From the NCBI GenBank assembly GCA_963669155.1, contig OZ022580.1, positions 26,600,894-26,664,893 on the forward strand: a stretch of DNA of 64,000 nucleotides, written 5' to 3'. A model generated the notes under the pieces. That model saw only the letters and a program-made list of their open reading frames with translations. It made no database searches and was not told the DNA's origin. Below, in pieces: positions 29,794-42,655 of the stretch (position 1 is the stretch's first letter; every line of letters starts with the position of its first letter). This DNA is from Arbacia lixula (taxonomy: Eukaryota; Echinodermata; Echinoidea; Arbacioida; Arbaciidae). Made by a program: the position numbers and the translations under genes.

Positions 29794-29990
29794 AACACAA
29801 CAAAAACAGTAAGTTCCATCCCCCCGCTCCCCCGCTCCCCCTAAACAGAATATCATATCTTTTTATCGAAGAGGTTTTGAGCAACATAACTTTGTATGAT
29901 TGTTCCTTCAATTATTGAATTCCGTGTGAGAATCACATTAATCCTCTCAGTCATGTATGAGTGAGCACACATTAAAGGCAAATCGCATAA
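29794..29990 (+). mobile_element. Solo arm of the long-arm MITE family
   Basis: Matches the left arm at 37180-37400 (shared TTTTTATCGAAGAGGTTTTG and TCAGTCATGTATGAGTGAGC). No second arm follows; a degenerate tandem array begins directly after. Confidence 0.7.
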
Positions 29991-31340
29991 TGGCGGGATC
30001 TTGTTTCGGATGACGCAGCTTGCCTGCCACTCGTTACCATCCAAAGCATGTAAACAGCTTGCTGGGTAAAGTTACCCTCTCCTAGTTTGTTTATCCACTC
30101 GAGGAGCCATCGGTGCATTTATCTAGGTTGTTGGTGGGAGCAGGGAGGTGTTACGAAGGCGTAGAAACTCGAGCATAATACATTCAAACATCTGTATGGG
30201 CTCTAAAGCGTGCTCATGAATGTCAAAAGCATTCCACAATCATGACAATGTTTTGATGTTCCATGTGTCGGGCCGACATTTAGCTGATGTCAACTTAAAA
30301 AGAAATTTCTTTAATTTCTCATTTGTCTGTAGACGTTTTGTTTTGACAAATTTGTGTGCAAACTATAAGGAAGTTAAGGGCAGATAATGACAAATCTTTT
30401 ACTCTGCTTTTGTTTCGAAATGTATTGAGGAATCATTACAAATCGGACATATAAGCTATTTGTATTACTTACAAAATTGACCAATTTCTTCACTTTCCGA
30501 CATCTTGTTCATTTGGGGGATTCGACCACTCTCAAAATGATACATTAAGCTGTGTATTATCATTAACGGCGTTTGTGTGTGTTTACGTGCAACAGAGATA
30601 TTTCACTTGAAAAACTTTATTTGTGTTTGCTGATACCTGTTATGCTCATGGAAGTATTGATGCCATTAACAGAACGGGACAAGCGAAATGAGACTGTACA
30701 TTTTTTTGTTCTCTCTGAGAAGCCGTTGCCACACAATCAATTTCATAATTGTTCAAACACCTTAACAGCACCTGTTGAGAACACATAACTTTTCAGCGGC
30801 GTGACACATGGGTTCAAAGAAAGAAAGTTGCTTCATATCCTTCCATAACACATTGGGAGGTTAGATAGGATGGGGCAATTTACTTGCCACTCTAGCTACC
30901 ATCCTGTTGGCAGGTAAACCATTGATGGTCAAGTTATCATTATCCATTTGGCTCATCATCCCAATATATTTATCTGGATTGCTCCAGATGTTATCAGTTC
31001 ATGTAATGGCGGGATGTTGGGTAGGATGGGGCAGCTTTAGTTGCCTGCCACTTTAGTTATCATCCCGCTTGCAGGTAAACCTCTTTCCGCCAGGCCAGGC
31101 TCCCATCGCCCAGCTCATTCATCAATTTGACGAGTCATTGATCTGGATCAGATTTTAAGATTTTTGGCTGTCAGGGGCCCTTTAAATCATGGGAGGTTCG
31201 ATGGAAGATGTTTTGGGGGCATTATCATCACAAGAAATATGCGAATTACCACTACAGGTACCATCCTGTTGGCAGATAAACCGCTTGCTTGGTCGAGTTG
31301 CCATCGCCCAGCAATCACTTGAGGTAAAACAGTGCTTCAA
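29990..31340 (+). repeat. Degenerate tandem array (units of about 150-180 bp), split by T7 copy 4
   Basis: At least four units share GATGGGGCA...TTGCCTGCCACT and CCATCCTGTTGGCAGGTAAACC segments, at about 29990-30140, 30854-31010, 31011-31190 and 31190-31330. T7 copy 4 separates the first from the rest. Confidence 0.65.
30141..30853 (-). mobile_element. TIR transposon family T7, copy 4, inserted in a tandem array
   Basis: Inverted orientation: begins CAGGGAGGTGTTACGAAGG, ends CCTTCCATAACACAT with the last bases of the terminus lost. TGGGAG on both sides is the target duplication. Units of a degenerate tandem array lie on both sides. Confidence 0.8.
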
Positions 31341-32050
31341 GTCATTCTGTCACTCAAAACCATTAAAATGGTTTACTCTGTAATTTCCCTGTAAAAGGTA
31401 ATGGTAACCGCATGCTTTAGCATGCTGGTACTTAGCCCATTTACTATGCTGTGAAAAAGGTATTAACACATCAAGTTATTATAAGAGTGATCATGTTATG
31501 AGTGTAAGACAAAGTGTCAAGCTTTTCCGATATATATTGTATATTTGGTGTGTTAAAGAAGTGATTCAAGTGGTGAAACATATTAAAGAGTATTTGATAG
31601 TGCCTTGATATTGTATTCAAATCGCATGGAGTTGGTATTACTGCCTTCGAGCAAACAAGGCGGGTTGTTCTGGTGTATTCAAGTGGAAAATTTACGTTTT
31701 TATCACTGCCTTCGAGCAGAATTAAACAGCAAGCAATGACAATCACGAGTCCACTCTTAGACACAAGTCACTCTTAGAGTTAAATAGCTCCATGTATTAT
31801 GTTTCCAAAATGTATGGGGGCGTTAAGTGGGTATGGACGTAACATAAAAAATATAATATCTTTCAAAAGAAATTACCATTGGCTGTTCATCTTGCAATGA
31901 TTACAAACTCTGAATCAAAATCGATTGCTTGGCTGAACAGCCCATCAATCAGTGTGCAAAGCATATTCAAACAAGTCGAGCAACATTTCTATAAACCCAG
32001 GGAATTAAGCTGGAACGCTAGACAAGCTATTAAGATGAAACCAATGCTAT
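31340..32050. other. No gene seen; paired GCTCGAAGGCAGT motif
   Basis: On the minus strand GCTCGAAGGCAGT occurs twice, 69 bp apart (near 31640 and 31710), within a weak open frame. I could not assign it. Confidence 0.4.
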
Positions 32051-32053
32051 TTG

Positions 32054-32960
32054 TGTTGATAGTATCCCGTGTTTGATGAAGCGAATAGCTATGTAATCAT
32101 ATTCGCACATATTTGTCAGAAAATGCGGGGGTTGGGTTGATATTTTGCACTTTTTGGAAGAATAAGCAGATTGAGAAGGAGAGTATAGCTGATTAAGGAT
32201 ACGATGTGTAAAGATGCAGCCAAAGACATAAAAGATGCAATATTATGTTATATTTGCACAAAACAGAATGCAAAATCTTGCGTACGCCCAGCTTTGAGCG
32301 TTAGGCCAAGACATTCTTTAAAGTTTGCCTTTCCGTGATGACATGATAATTTTTCGACCATTTACACTTTTAGTTCTGCGACTGATTTAACATCTTTGAA
32401 TGGGACTCCGGTCCGAAAACAACTTTCGCCATATCTTCTTCTCATAGTGCCGTTATCTAATGACATAAAGCGTATTTTTTGCGAATTATTTATGTTGTGT
32501 GTGCAATTTCTTAGTTCCAGAGTGGACTTCCCACTCCATTCTGCAATTCTCGTGAGATATGCGTTCCGTTGTCTCCCTCTTCCTCTCTTTCCTTCTGCTT
32601 TCCCTTTCAAAGAACGTCAGTTGATCACTTCTGATTTTTGTCAGCAGCTTCGTGTTGGTATTCGCTCTGATCAGATTATGTTCATGTGATATATGACTTG
32701 TCCAACTTATTCTCATCTTTGTTCTAAGGAACCACATCTCTGATGCATTGAACCGTTCCTCCGTTTCTTCTGAAACGATCCGACTCCAACACCCTTCTAC
32801 CAGTATGGATAGTATACAAAGTGAGAAGAAATGGCCCATTGTTCTAAAGTTGGCTTGTTTAAAGTATGAAATTTAATCATCAGATCATAATTATATCCTG
32901 ATAGAGTGACCCTACCGGCATATTTTGGTACCATTTTCATTTTTTGTTATGAATGCCTGA
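32054..32960 (-). pseudogene. 3' end fragment of an RTE-like LINE (copy a)
   Basis: Two minus-strand frames carry typical C-terminal LINE wording: NASEMWFLRTKMRISWTSHI (within 32839-32486) followed in another frame by GKRGRGRQRNAYLTRIAEWS (within 32610-32362). It shares most of its length with 35328-36250 in the same orientation, including the non-coding stretch starting GTGTTGATAGTATCCCGTGT. Confidence 0.7.
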
Positions 32961-32999
32961 CTGAAGAACGGACAATATACGACAGAAGACTGAAAAATT

Positions 33000-34250
33000 C
33001 CACTTACGCCAATTTGCTGTAAAGATCAAAACACATTTTGGCAGACGTTACAACTTATGTACACTTTGAAAGACACATACACAAAGTGGGGACGAACCAA
33101 AATTCCAGTATTTGTGCTACTCAAATAGGGCTCAATATTCATTATTCATAAGTTTTAACCACTTGTAGGCAAGTATAACAAAAGCAAATATCCATTGTAA
33201 ATTGCAATTGTTAACAAACGAAAGACAAAACCAACAAGAAACATTTTCATTGTTTTAGCCAACTGCCGATTGTTTGATTGGCGGTCGTTGTCTTGTGTGG
33301 TTTGAGAGCGTCGATGGGCATGCGCTGGCGTAATGTTTGTAACAAAATTGAAGTGAAATTTAACTCTGCTATTTAAGAATTATGATTATGTTGACTTAAC
33401 GAGCTCGTTAAAACGAATGCGGCAAAATGAATGATATTGGACTCTAGGCATTATTGATACTTAATACCAATTTATGGTAACTATTTTACTTTTAGATGTA
33501 AATGCAAATTATCATTATAACTGGATGATCTATAATCTGACTGAATGTCGAAAGAACATTAAAAGTGGTTAACAGAGGCACCGTTACGTTGCACGTGTGC
33601 TGCAAGCGTTGCTATTCGCAAATCATGACAATAGTGCGGACGGGGAATTCTTCTGAAGGCTGAATGTTAAAACTATTCTCTAATAGGACTAAAACAAGTA
33701 ATGACGACATAAATTTGATACAATAGTTTTCGATTAGCAATGACTACTTGTGTACTGTTAGTGATTTCTTGAAGATTTTGGGTATGTATGGTACATATAC
33801 GTGCATTAATCTATTCACCCCAGAAATTGTTGACTTTTCTTCGCTGCTTTGCGTTGTGTAACAAACAACTGCGACATATTCTTTAGGTATCGTATCATAA
33901 CGCATAAACCAATACCATATATACTGTCATATATCTCCGATGACAAACTTTTTAAATATATATACGACGGTTTAGTTTCTCAAAATGTTGCTTTCAGCTG
34001 AATGGAAATTATGTATATTTATCTTTATGAATAGCTCATGTTTAACGACTTTTTCTCAGCTCCTCTCTAACATCATATAGCATATATGAATTGAAATCTT
34101 TATAACACACTGGATTAATTATATCTCGCAGTATAATGTTAAATGGCCACGGCATCTCTTCGAAGGCTCTTCTTGACCACACACTCTGCAAAATATTTAG
34201 CATTTCCCCCGTCTAAGTACATGATTTGCACCAATATACGCAAGTTTAAA
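33000..34250. other. No gene seen
   Basis: AT-rich, no convincing exon, repeat border or RNA gene found. Confidence 0.5.
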
Positions 34251-34254
34251 GTGT

Positions 34255-34440
34255 ACAGTATAGTAAGCAAATAATCAACGTTGGTGAAGGTGATGGGACG
34301 AACTATCACTTCCGAGGCGATCTGGATGTAGCTATCTTTCCGAAGCGCAGTTAAGGAAAGATAGCGTATACATTTAGATCGCCGAGGAAGTGATAGTTCA
34401 TCTCATTGCCTGAAACCAAACGTTTATTATTTGCTCTATA
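34255..34440. repeat. Short inverted-repeat element
   Basis: CGAACTATCACTTCCGAGG and the inverted CCGAGGAAGTGATAGTTC, with outer AGCAAATAATCAACG / CGTTTATTATTTGCT, form a hairpin of about 80-bp arms around 34346. Confidence 0.65.
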
Positions 34441-35327
34441 TTCCACATCTGAAACCAACTATCTATACCAAAAATTACAATTTGTCGCATAAAAGTAATG
34501 TTTGCTTCTAACCCGAGCCGCTGCCATGGGAAACACGCGTTAGGACGCGTCAGTAGGAGCTACTAATAGTCCGAGTGTAACGCACTTTTATTTCGCACGT
34601 ACTCAAAATATTTATCACGCGTTAGGACTGTGAGGAGTGAAGAGATCAGCGAAACGAAAAAGTACTATCACCTGGAGTGTAACGAACTTTATTTCTCAGG
34701 TGAACACATGGACAAAACTAAGCTTCATCACGTGATCAACTATTGACCAATCATATAGCACTATTCTTAGTATGTGGAATATAAAGTAAATTTTCGCGGC
34801 GAATGATCATGAGGTACGCTTCGGCCAATAGTTCAGACGTGTTATCATATTACGCAAGTTAAATTCAAATTAAAGTGCTCTCTTCAATACGGTAATGGCA
34901 AGGAATTTAATATAAGGCCATTCATCATTTTCGTGGAGGTATCAGTTTACAGCAAACGTTGACAAACACACTGACACACATTTAACGCTAACAAATCGGT
35001 TAACTGTTGAAAACCCTTGTTCACCCTTGACATATAGATCCAAAGCCAAAACCTGTGGTGTTTCCTCAAGAAAATATCTTGCTTACATGTAAGCAGTCTT
35101 CGTCTGAAGTAATGTCTATTCATAGCAGTTATGAGTGCTTCATGATTTATAATCAATTTATGAGTAATGTGAAAGAGAGAAAGGGGCGAAACTTACCAAC
35201 TGGTATAGAGAGCTAGAGCTCAGTCATCCACTCCCAGATCTCTTGATGTCTCCGTACAAAATGCCAAGTTACTTCAATTGCATACATTATTATTGTCTCT
35301 ATTGTGATCTAACGAATGTGATTTGTG

Positions 35328-36250
35328 TTGATAGTATCCCGTGTTCGCTGAAGCGAATAGCTATGGTATGATATTCGCACCATATTTGTCCGAAAATGCG
35401 GGGGTTGGGTTGATGTTGTTGTTTTGCACTTGTTGTTGTACTTGGTTTTGATGTTGTTGTTTTGGAAGAATAAGCAAATTGAGAAGGAGAGTAGGCCTAT
35501 AGCCTATTAAGGATACAATGTGTAAAGATGCAATATTATGTTATAAATGCACAAAATAGAATGCAGAATCGTACACTTGCGTACGCCTACCTTTGAGCCC
35601 GAGTCCAATACATTCTCTGAAGATTGTCTTTTTGTGATGACATAATGTTTTTTCGACCGTTTACACTTTTCATTCTGTGACTGATTTAAATTCTTTAAAT
35701 GGAGCTCCGGTCCCAAAACAACTCACCCTATCTTTTTCTCATAGCGCCGTTAGCTAATGACATAAACATGTCATTTTTGCCGATTATGTAAACTCTTTTC
35801 ACATAAGTCATCGAAGAGACCTATGAATTACAAATAATGACACCTATCATGCATATGTTTCCTTTCACATGTTTCCTTAAACATTTGGTCACTTCTGATT
35901 TTTGTCAGCAGCTTCGTGTTGTTATTCGCTCTGATCAGATTATTTTCATGTGATATATGACTTGTCCAACTTATTCTCATCTTTATTCTTAGGAACCACA
36001 TCTCTGATGCATTGAACAATTTCTCCATTTCTTCTGAAACTCCCACACCCTCTATCAGTATGGATAGTATACAGAGTGAGAAAGAAAATGGCCCATTGTT
36101 CTAAAGTTGGCTTGTTTAAAGTATGAACATTTAACCATGGGTTCATGATTATATCTTGATAGAGTAATCCTTCCAGCATATTTTGGTACCATTTCTAGTT
36201 GGATCTTTGCAGAATGCATGACTGAAGAAGGGACAATATACGGAAGACTG
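35328..36250 (-). pseudogene. 3' end fragment of an RTE-like LINE (copy b)
   Basis: Same family as copy a at 32054-32960. The coding trace is NASEMWFLRIKMRISWTSHI (36046-35828). The arginine-rich segment seen in copy a is replaced here by unrelated bases (about 35780-35870), so the two copies differ by a local deletion or replacement. Confidence 0.68.
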
Positions 36251-36291
36251 CGTTGTTCTTGTACCTCTGTTTTGAGGTAGCACGTTGGATC

Positions 36292-36390
36292 AAGGTGATG
36301 ATGACAACGGCGATGATGATGATGATGATGATCATGATAATGATGATGATGGCGCTACTAATATTAATGATGATGATGGAGGAGGTGAAA
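36292..36390. repeat. (GAT)n microsatellite
   Basis: Imperfect GATGATGAT run with interruptions just after the LINE 3' fragment. Confidence 0.85.
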
Positions 36391-37179
36391 GGTAAATGTT
36401 TGGTTGATTACTCTGCCAGAATATAATCTTAAATGCATGATTAAATGTTCATACTGTACTTCAAACGAGACATCTTTTAAAAAATGCGACGTTTTTTGAC
36501 TACCTCTGTATAGCGGTTTAATACTATCATACTTGGGCCATGGTGATCGTTGAGTTTCATAAGACACCTCTCATTTTTTAAAAGGTGTCTTACACCATTA
36601 CAATCCCTACTCTAAACTTCTACTTTAAACTCCTCGCATTTTCCGCCAGAGGTGATCCAAATTCCCAAATGAACAAACTGATTCACATGGTTTATTTTTG
36701 AGTCGTGTACCGAAATGTCGCCCGTTGCAATATCTTGCTTTTGTTTTCTTAATTACTTCCGTGCATTCAGTCTTTTACAGTCTATGTACACACATCACAT
36801 TGTCTCACCTCCTATGATTACATTCTTGCTCTCTCGAATTGCTCTCTCGATGTGCACCCTTTAAAACGAATAAGTTGGAAACACAGCCAATTGACAGCTT
36901 GTTCATGAGGTTGTGATGCCCGTTAACCAATTGTATTATGTTTGGACTTAACAGGTTTGGAAATCATGTATGTCTTCTCTAGTGGTGTATTCCTTCGGCG
37001 GGGTTAACATGCGGCATGTTAGGCTATAAAGAAGAAAAGCATGTTGAAGAATGCAGGTACTAAAAAGTGACTTCATATGGGTTTATATTGACAATCAAAC
37101 TTCAAATGGATGATCATATAATCTATTATGTGAGCCATTACATTCGCACTGTTACAAGCTCTAAAGGCCGACTTTGCAA

Positions 37180-37921
37180 ACAAAAAAAGTAAGTCCCCCC
37201 CCCCCCCCCGAGCAAAATAGCGTAACTTTTTTTATCGAAGAGGTTTTGGGCAAAATAATTGGACAGGATTGTTCTTTAACTTATTGACTAACTTACGTGT
37301 GGAAATCACATTAATCAAATCAGTCATGCATGAGTGGGCAGATTTTAAAGGCAAACATGACACTTTTCAAAAGCCGCAAGAGTAATTATGGGATTCTGTC
37401 ATACGAATTTTTCATGAATTCCATTTTTGGTGCATGATTTATGTCCTTTTAATATTTATTATCCATCTCTCGATACACTAACACCTATCCCAACACTTAA
37501 CCCATTGTTCTGGTTGAGTGAGCATTGTTTAACAGATACTCACCCCTCTTGAGTTTGAAACTTTTAAAAATCCTTTATTTTCGTGAAAGATATAAAACTC
37601 TGGATATTTTGAGAAGGATGACCTTTTATGTAAACATAAGAAGTCATTTTCGTGTCATGATTGAGAGAAACACTTTAAAAATCGCACAAGAAATGCGAAA
37701 ATGTATTGTTAAAATGGCATAAACAATTACCTTTGTGACTTTTGAAAAGTGACATTTTTGCTTGTCTTTTGTTTTTGCATGACTGATTGGATTAATGTGA
37801 TTTTCACACAGAAGTTCATCAGTAAGTTAAGAAACAATCCTATCAAATTTTTTGGCTCGGAACCTCTTCAATAAAAAGTAATGCTATTTTGCTTAGGAGG
37901 GGACCTACTTTTTTTGTTGTG
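37180..37921. mobile_element. Long-arm MITE (about 200-bp inverted arms)
   Basis: The left arm (37180-37400) contains TTTTATCGAAGAGGTTTTGG and TCAGTCATGCATGAGTG. The right arm (about 37715-37921) is its inverted copy, ending CTACTTTTTTTGTTGTG. No coding capacity. A C-run sits near the left end. Confidence 0.75.
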
Positions 37922-37929
37922 TTTATATG

Positions 37930-38118
37930 GTTACAGTTCGATATTCCGAAGGTTCGTTTTTCCGAAGGTTCGTTATTCCGAAGGTCCGTAATTCCGAAAC
38001 ACGTAAATTGCCTTCACCTCGATGCTTGTTAGTCCGAAAACGAAAAAGGGCTCGTTAATCCGAGCATTTGTCGCATAACGTTCGGAATAACGAACCTTCG
38101 TAATAACGAGTGCTTCCC
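37930..38118. repeat. Inverted-repeat MITE with TTCCGAAGGTTCG ends, copy 2, inside the LINE
   Basis: Same structure as 5776-5967. It interrupts the 3' part of the LINE reverse transcriptase region, so it inserted after the LINE. Confidence 0.8.
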
Positions 38119-38129
38119 GTTTATATTGA

Positions 38130-39950
38130 TGGCGACACGTGGTACAGGGTTCTGATTACTTACTGTCATTGTTTTTGTCTTGGTCACATTAATTTCCATT
38201 CCATATGAAAAGCCTTTATTATTTATTGCATTCATTAATTGTTGTAACTCGTCACTACTTTGAGCTGGAACTAACAAGACTGTGTCGTCTGCATATCTCA
38301 GATTGTTGATGTTGACTCCTCCGACATTCACTCCTTTCATGTCATCATTCTCTCTGTGTATCCTTTCTGTGTATAAGTTGAATAAATTCGGTGATAGTGC
38401 ACATCCCTGCCTTACTCCTTTCTTTATTTGAAAAACTTTTGACAGCACACGTTCTGTCCTTGCAACTGCATGTTGTTCTCAGTACATCTTAGTTGCAGGT
38501 CCTTGTCATCTACCGCAATCTCCGATAAGCAATTAATCATTTTTCGAATGGTTGACACGATCAAAAGCTTTGGTATAGTTAACAAAAAATACGTATACAT
38601 CTTTTTGCACTTCCACCGCTCGTTCACATATTGTTCTTAAATTGAAAATCCCTTCAGGTGTGCCTGTACCTGGTTTAAATTCACTCTGTGATTGGCTTAT
38701 TTCGTAATCAATCTTGGTTGATATCCTTTGTTGTATAATTTTTAGAAGCAACTTGGTTAGATGACTTCATGAGACTTATAGTTCTGGGCAGTTCTGGGTT
38801 TTTGGTTTGTTATAAACACGGACTGTTTCATGCCAGGCGGTATAACTCCACTATTGTATATGCTGTTACATAATTCTGTAATTTCATCAATGTCATATTC
38901 ATCGAGTAATTTCAATGCTTCCGCTGGCAAATCATCCGGTACGGTTGCTTTTCCCATTTTCATAAAATCTAGGACCCTATAAAGCGCCTCCTCTTTCATG
39001 ATATTTTCCCCGCTTGTACATTGAAACTGTTGCATTGCTCCTCTGTCGTCATCATACAGCTCTGTAATGTATTTTACCCATCTTCCTGAGATTTCCTCTT
39101 GATCGAATAGGAGTTTGCCGTCTTTATCTTGCATGCACCCACTTGTCACATTCTGCTTATTCTTGTTGGTGAATTTTTCTTCTTTCTTATGCACTAATTT
39201 TGACCTGTGTCGTTTGTCTAGATCCTCCATATCCTTGCATTTTTCCTCGAGCTATATGATTGTTCCTCGGCTTTCCTAAATGTTGCTGAGATTTACCTAT
39301 TTATCCTGTCATACTAAGCTCTGTTTTTATTTTCTGCGTTTTCCTTTCTTCCACCAATACTAAGATTTCATCTGTCATCCATTTCTTATTCTTCTTGTTT
39401 ACTCTTGCGGAAGTACTGTCCTAAGTGATGACTGGATACATGTTTTTATTGTGTTCCACTCCTTTTCCTGGACAACAGTTTGATCTTATTCTGTTTCTTT
39501 AATATTCACGATGTTGAATCTATTCTTTATTTCAATGTTATATTTCCATTTGTATTCTTCTTCAGTAAATAAGTTAAGTTCTAGCTGTCCTGCTCTGGTT
39601 GCTTTCTTTATTCTTTTTAACTCAATTACCATCTTGATCACCACATGGTAATGATCTGAGCTTATATCTGCACCCGGGTAGGTTTATGCTTGTTCAACAC
39701 AATTTCTGTATCTTTGGTTAATCATCATGTAATTCATCTGATTCCTTGCCATGTTATCAGGGCTTTTCCATGTGTATCACTTTCGTGGTGGCTGTTGGAA
39801 CCACGTATTTGTTACAAATAGATTATTCTGTTCTCAAAAGTTTATGAGCCTTTCTCCTCTTTTATTCTTCTAGTTCTGATGCATGGGTCTTAACATTACC
39901 ATCATTACGATTCACTTGACTATTTCTAAGATCCATGGTTGACTATGGGA
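38130..39950 (-). pseudogene. Decayed RTE-type LINE: endonuclease and reverse transcriptase remnants
   Basis: Reading on the minus strand from about 39950: an endonuclease C-terminus (FVTNTWFQ, then YPGADISSDHYHVV, about 39830-39660) with stops, a linker (39230-38757), then reverse transcriptase. The RT pieces are FVNYTKAFDRVNHS (about 38590-38535), KGVRQGCALSPNLFNLY (about 38420-38370) and the catalytic NLRYADDTVLL (about 38310-38278). Frames shift several times. The GVRQGC...NLRYADD wording resembles RTE/BovB elements. The 3' part is cut by an inverted-repeat MITE at about 37930-38118. Confidence 0.8.
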
Positions 39951-39959
39951 TAGGTGGTA

Positions 39960-41582
39960 CATGGTGGGGTCCCGACTGGCCACAAGTCCTATGTTGTAAG
40001 GAGAGTACCCTGAATGTGTCACACATCTTGCTGGCATGCCTTCAGAGCCATTGACCAATTCTAGCTAGTTCGTCTGCCTCTTCCACCACTATAGTCTCCG
40101 TGTACTTAAGGGGTAACATCCCCTTTACACTAACCTCATAAAGATCAATGATACCCTCTACTTAGTTAAGCTCCCCAGCAGAAGATGGGTAACGTGGAGT
40201 GTCCGCCGGTGTGCACTACCGACTACTTGGAGCCATAAATGAGAGTGTATGTGTTACTGAAGGGCCAGTGTCCCTAATCCATACCCAAATGATATGAGAA
40301 TGCGGCTGATACGAGAGATCAAGGGTGCTACTGCTTCCACCTCGGAGTAACCCTTGAGTAACCTCTAAGTAACACACTACACCTGCACACGATACACCAC
40401 ATTCTAGTAAATACCTCGACACAAATAAATTTTGTCACAACAACGTTTGCAAATACTATCTTTTCAATTCTGAATGTAATCAACAAGACGGCACAATGTT
40501 AACCTTGAGTTGGAGCTCACGCAATATGCCATCAATGGCAATGTGCCATCACTGCACACCGGGCTGTAACAGTGAGCAATGAGAGATGAGCAGATGAGGA
40601 CCTGAGGATTTCAGTTGACAATTGGGATTCATAATGCTCAAAAACCTTACTGCCATGGACTATTCACACTGTTCAAACACGAAAAACCTAACCCTTAACC
40701 TGTGATGCAATGTGAGGGCGGCAGTGAAGTGTAGGCACATACCACTGTGTTCATTATCATCCTGTTATTGATGGGTGGATAAATTGACTTCCATCTCCTA
40801 ACAACTAGTGAATAGGGCTGACAATGCACCCATTTGGCATGATATAGTTAATCAGACCGCTCCCTGCCTTAAAGGAGGGTGCGGGCTTTGATCCTAACCG
40901 CTATTGAGGTCATCATTGTCCCGTTATTTGACTTAATACGCCCCTTCGAGGAAATATGCCCAGGGACCAGGCAGACGTACAGGGCTCATTGCGTAAATAA
41001 ATTATGCAATTCTTAACTGGGTCATTGTAGAGATATGAATAAGATATTCAACGTGGAGTTCTGCATACAATATCGGATGTGTGTCTTTTAGCATACATAG
41101 ATGCACGAATTATATTTTCCTTGGTGCGTACCGATAATTGGGTAATAGACCTGAGCACATGTACCTTCCCATTTAACTTGTAATGTGTTAATACATGATA
41201 AACGTGTGAGTATGTGTGTGTGCGTGTGTGTGTGTGTGTCTATGTATGTATATAGCATGTATATAGCGAGTGTGTGGGAGTACGAGTGTGCGAGGGTAGG
41301 TCAGTTCTGAACTTCGGGAGTGGTTGAAGTCGTTGTCCTAAACACGAGCCTACCGCGACAGAGCTGCTCCCCAGCTACCCGCGAAATACACGTACTCCAG
41401 ATTATGGACGTTTCTAAAGGGAAAGTCCACCCTGAAATTAAATGGTGATAAAATCAAACATAGAAAGAAACACTTTAGTTAAGATTTGACGACAATCCGT
41501 CAAAGGATGATAAAGTTATGATTTACTATTAAGTTTTGATTTTGTAACGACAGTCACATGCGAGGTGCTCTCCCACATGCTG
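39960..41582. other. No clear gene; possible LINE 5' remnant and host repeat
   Basis: The first few hundred bases may be decayed 5' LINE sequence. A (TG)n run lies at 41213-41239. From about 41410 (AAAGGGAAAGTCCACCCTGA) begins the dispersed repeat into which the CACTA-like element inserted. The region 40100-40900 has higher GC but no supported frame. Confidence 0.5.
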
Positions 41583-41885
41583 CACTGCAAAAACTAGGGT
41601 GTTAAATTTAACACCGTGGGTGTTAAAAGTTATTCTTTGCCGGTATCTATATCGTGCAACACCCAAAGATTAAAATAACACCAAGTTCTGGATTAAATTG
41701 TTATTAACACCCTTTCTGGTGTTGAATATTTAACACCAATTATCAACACCATTGGTGTTACTTAACACCATTTTTGGTGTTGAATATTCAACACCAACAA
41801 AGATTAAAATAACACCAAGTTCTGGATTAAATTGTAATTAACACCCTTTCTGGTGTTGAATATTTAACACCAATTCTACACCTAC
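41583..41885. repeat. Left subterminal repeat region of the CACTA-like element
   Basis: Many short AACACC and GGTGTT motifs in both orientations lie within 300 bp of the end. A module of about 137 bp containing AGATTAAAATAACACC is present twice in tandem (from about 41667 and 41804). In plant CACTA elements such arrays are bound by an element-encoded protein; the same role here is inference. Confidence 0.8.
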
Positions 41886-42282
41886 AATGGTGTTGGATGT
41901 TGGATCATAAAACAGACTCAATGAAGCAAACATACAGCATGTTGTTTGAATGAAAAGAACTTTATTACATGAAAGACACCTGACAGAACAGGATAACACG
42001 TGCAACTTTTGTGTAAGTACACAAAGATACAAACGCTTTCACAACAAACAATGTTTTGATGAGGCCTGAGCACTCTTACTTAGACTAATATGTGGCAAAA
42101 CAAAATTTAAAGTGTAAAGGTCAAAAGCTTGTACATTTTGCACTGTACTCCACCATGCCATTGAAATAGGTCTACTAATAACAAAAACAAAATAACAAAA
42201 AAAAAATAACTGCAAAACTTTGCATGTGTCTTGGGTAATTTGTTGTTTACCGCACAATATCACAGAGGTATACAGTACAGAA

Positions 42283-42655
42283 GCTATGTCATAAAAATAT
42301 ATTTTTAGAATTTTCCCATTTGAACTTCATTTTCAGAAAGAGCATCAAAAATTATGTCCAAATACCCCAAATCAATTGAATATGTTAAGTATTGGCTGAG
42401 ATATGCCAATCCGAATGATTTTTTTGTCAATAGGAAATTGTGCACTGGTTTATAACTTTAGGAACCAGAGCACTTGCCTCTATAACACTGATTGCCTATA
42501 TAGACAACAACAAAAAAAAATCATTCATATGGTCATATCTCAGCCAATACTTAACATATTCAATTAATTTATGGTATTTGGACATTATTTTTTATGCTCT
42601 TTCTGAAAAAGAAGTTCAAATTTGAAAATTCTAAAAACAGATTTTTGATGACGTC
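42283..42655. repeat. Palindromic MITE nested in the large transposon
   Basis: Arms at about 42283-42430 and 42515-42655 are inverted copies, for example ACATAATTTTTGATGCTCTT against AAGAGCATAAAAAATAATGT. The loop is about 85 bp. Confidence 0.7.

Noticed and set aside
32486..32839. Novel secreted protein (hydrophobic start, 117 codons)
   Set aside because: The frame contains LINE C-terminal wording shared with the 36-kb copy; the apparent signal peptide is incidental.
36292..36390. Possible clustered short repeats (CRISPR-like)
   Set aside because: It is a trinucleotide microsatellite with no spacers; the genome is clearly eukaryotic.
40840..40920. tRNA-like B-box (GGGCTTTGATCCTAACC) suggesting a SINE
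   Set aside because: Only a loose match; no A-box at proper spacing and no cloverleaf could be drawn.
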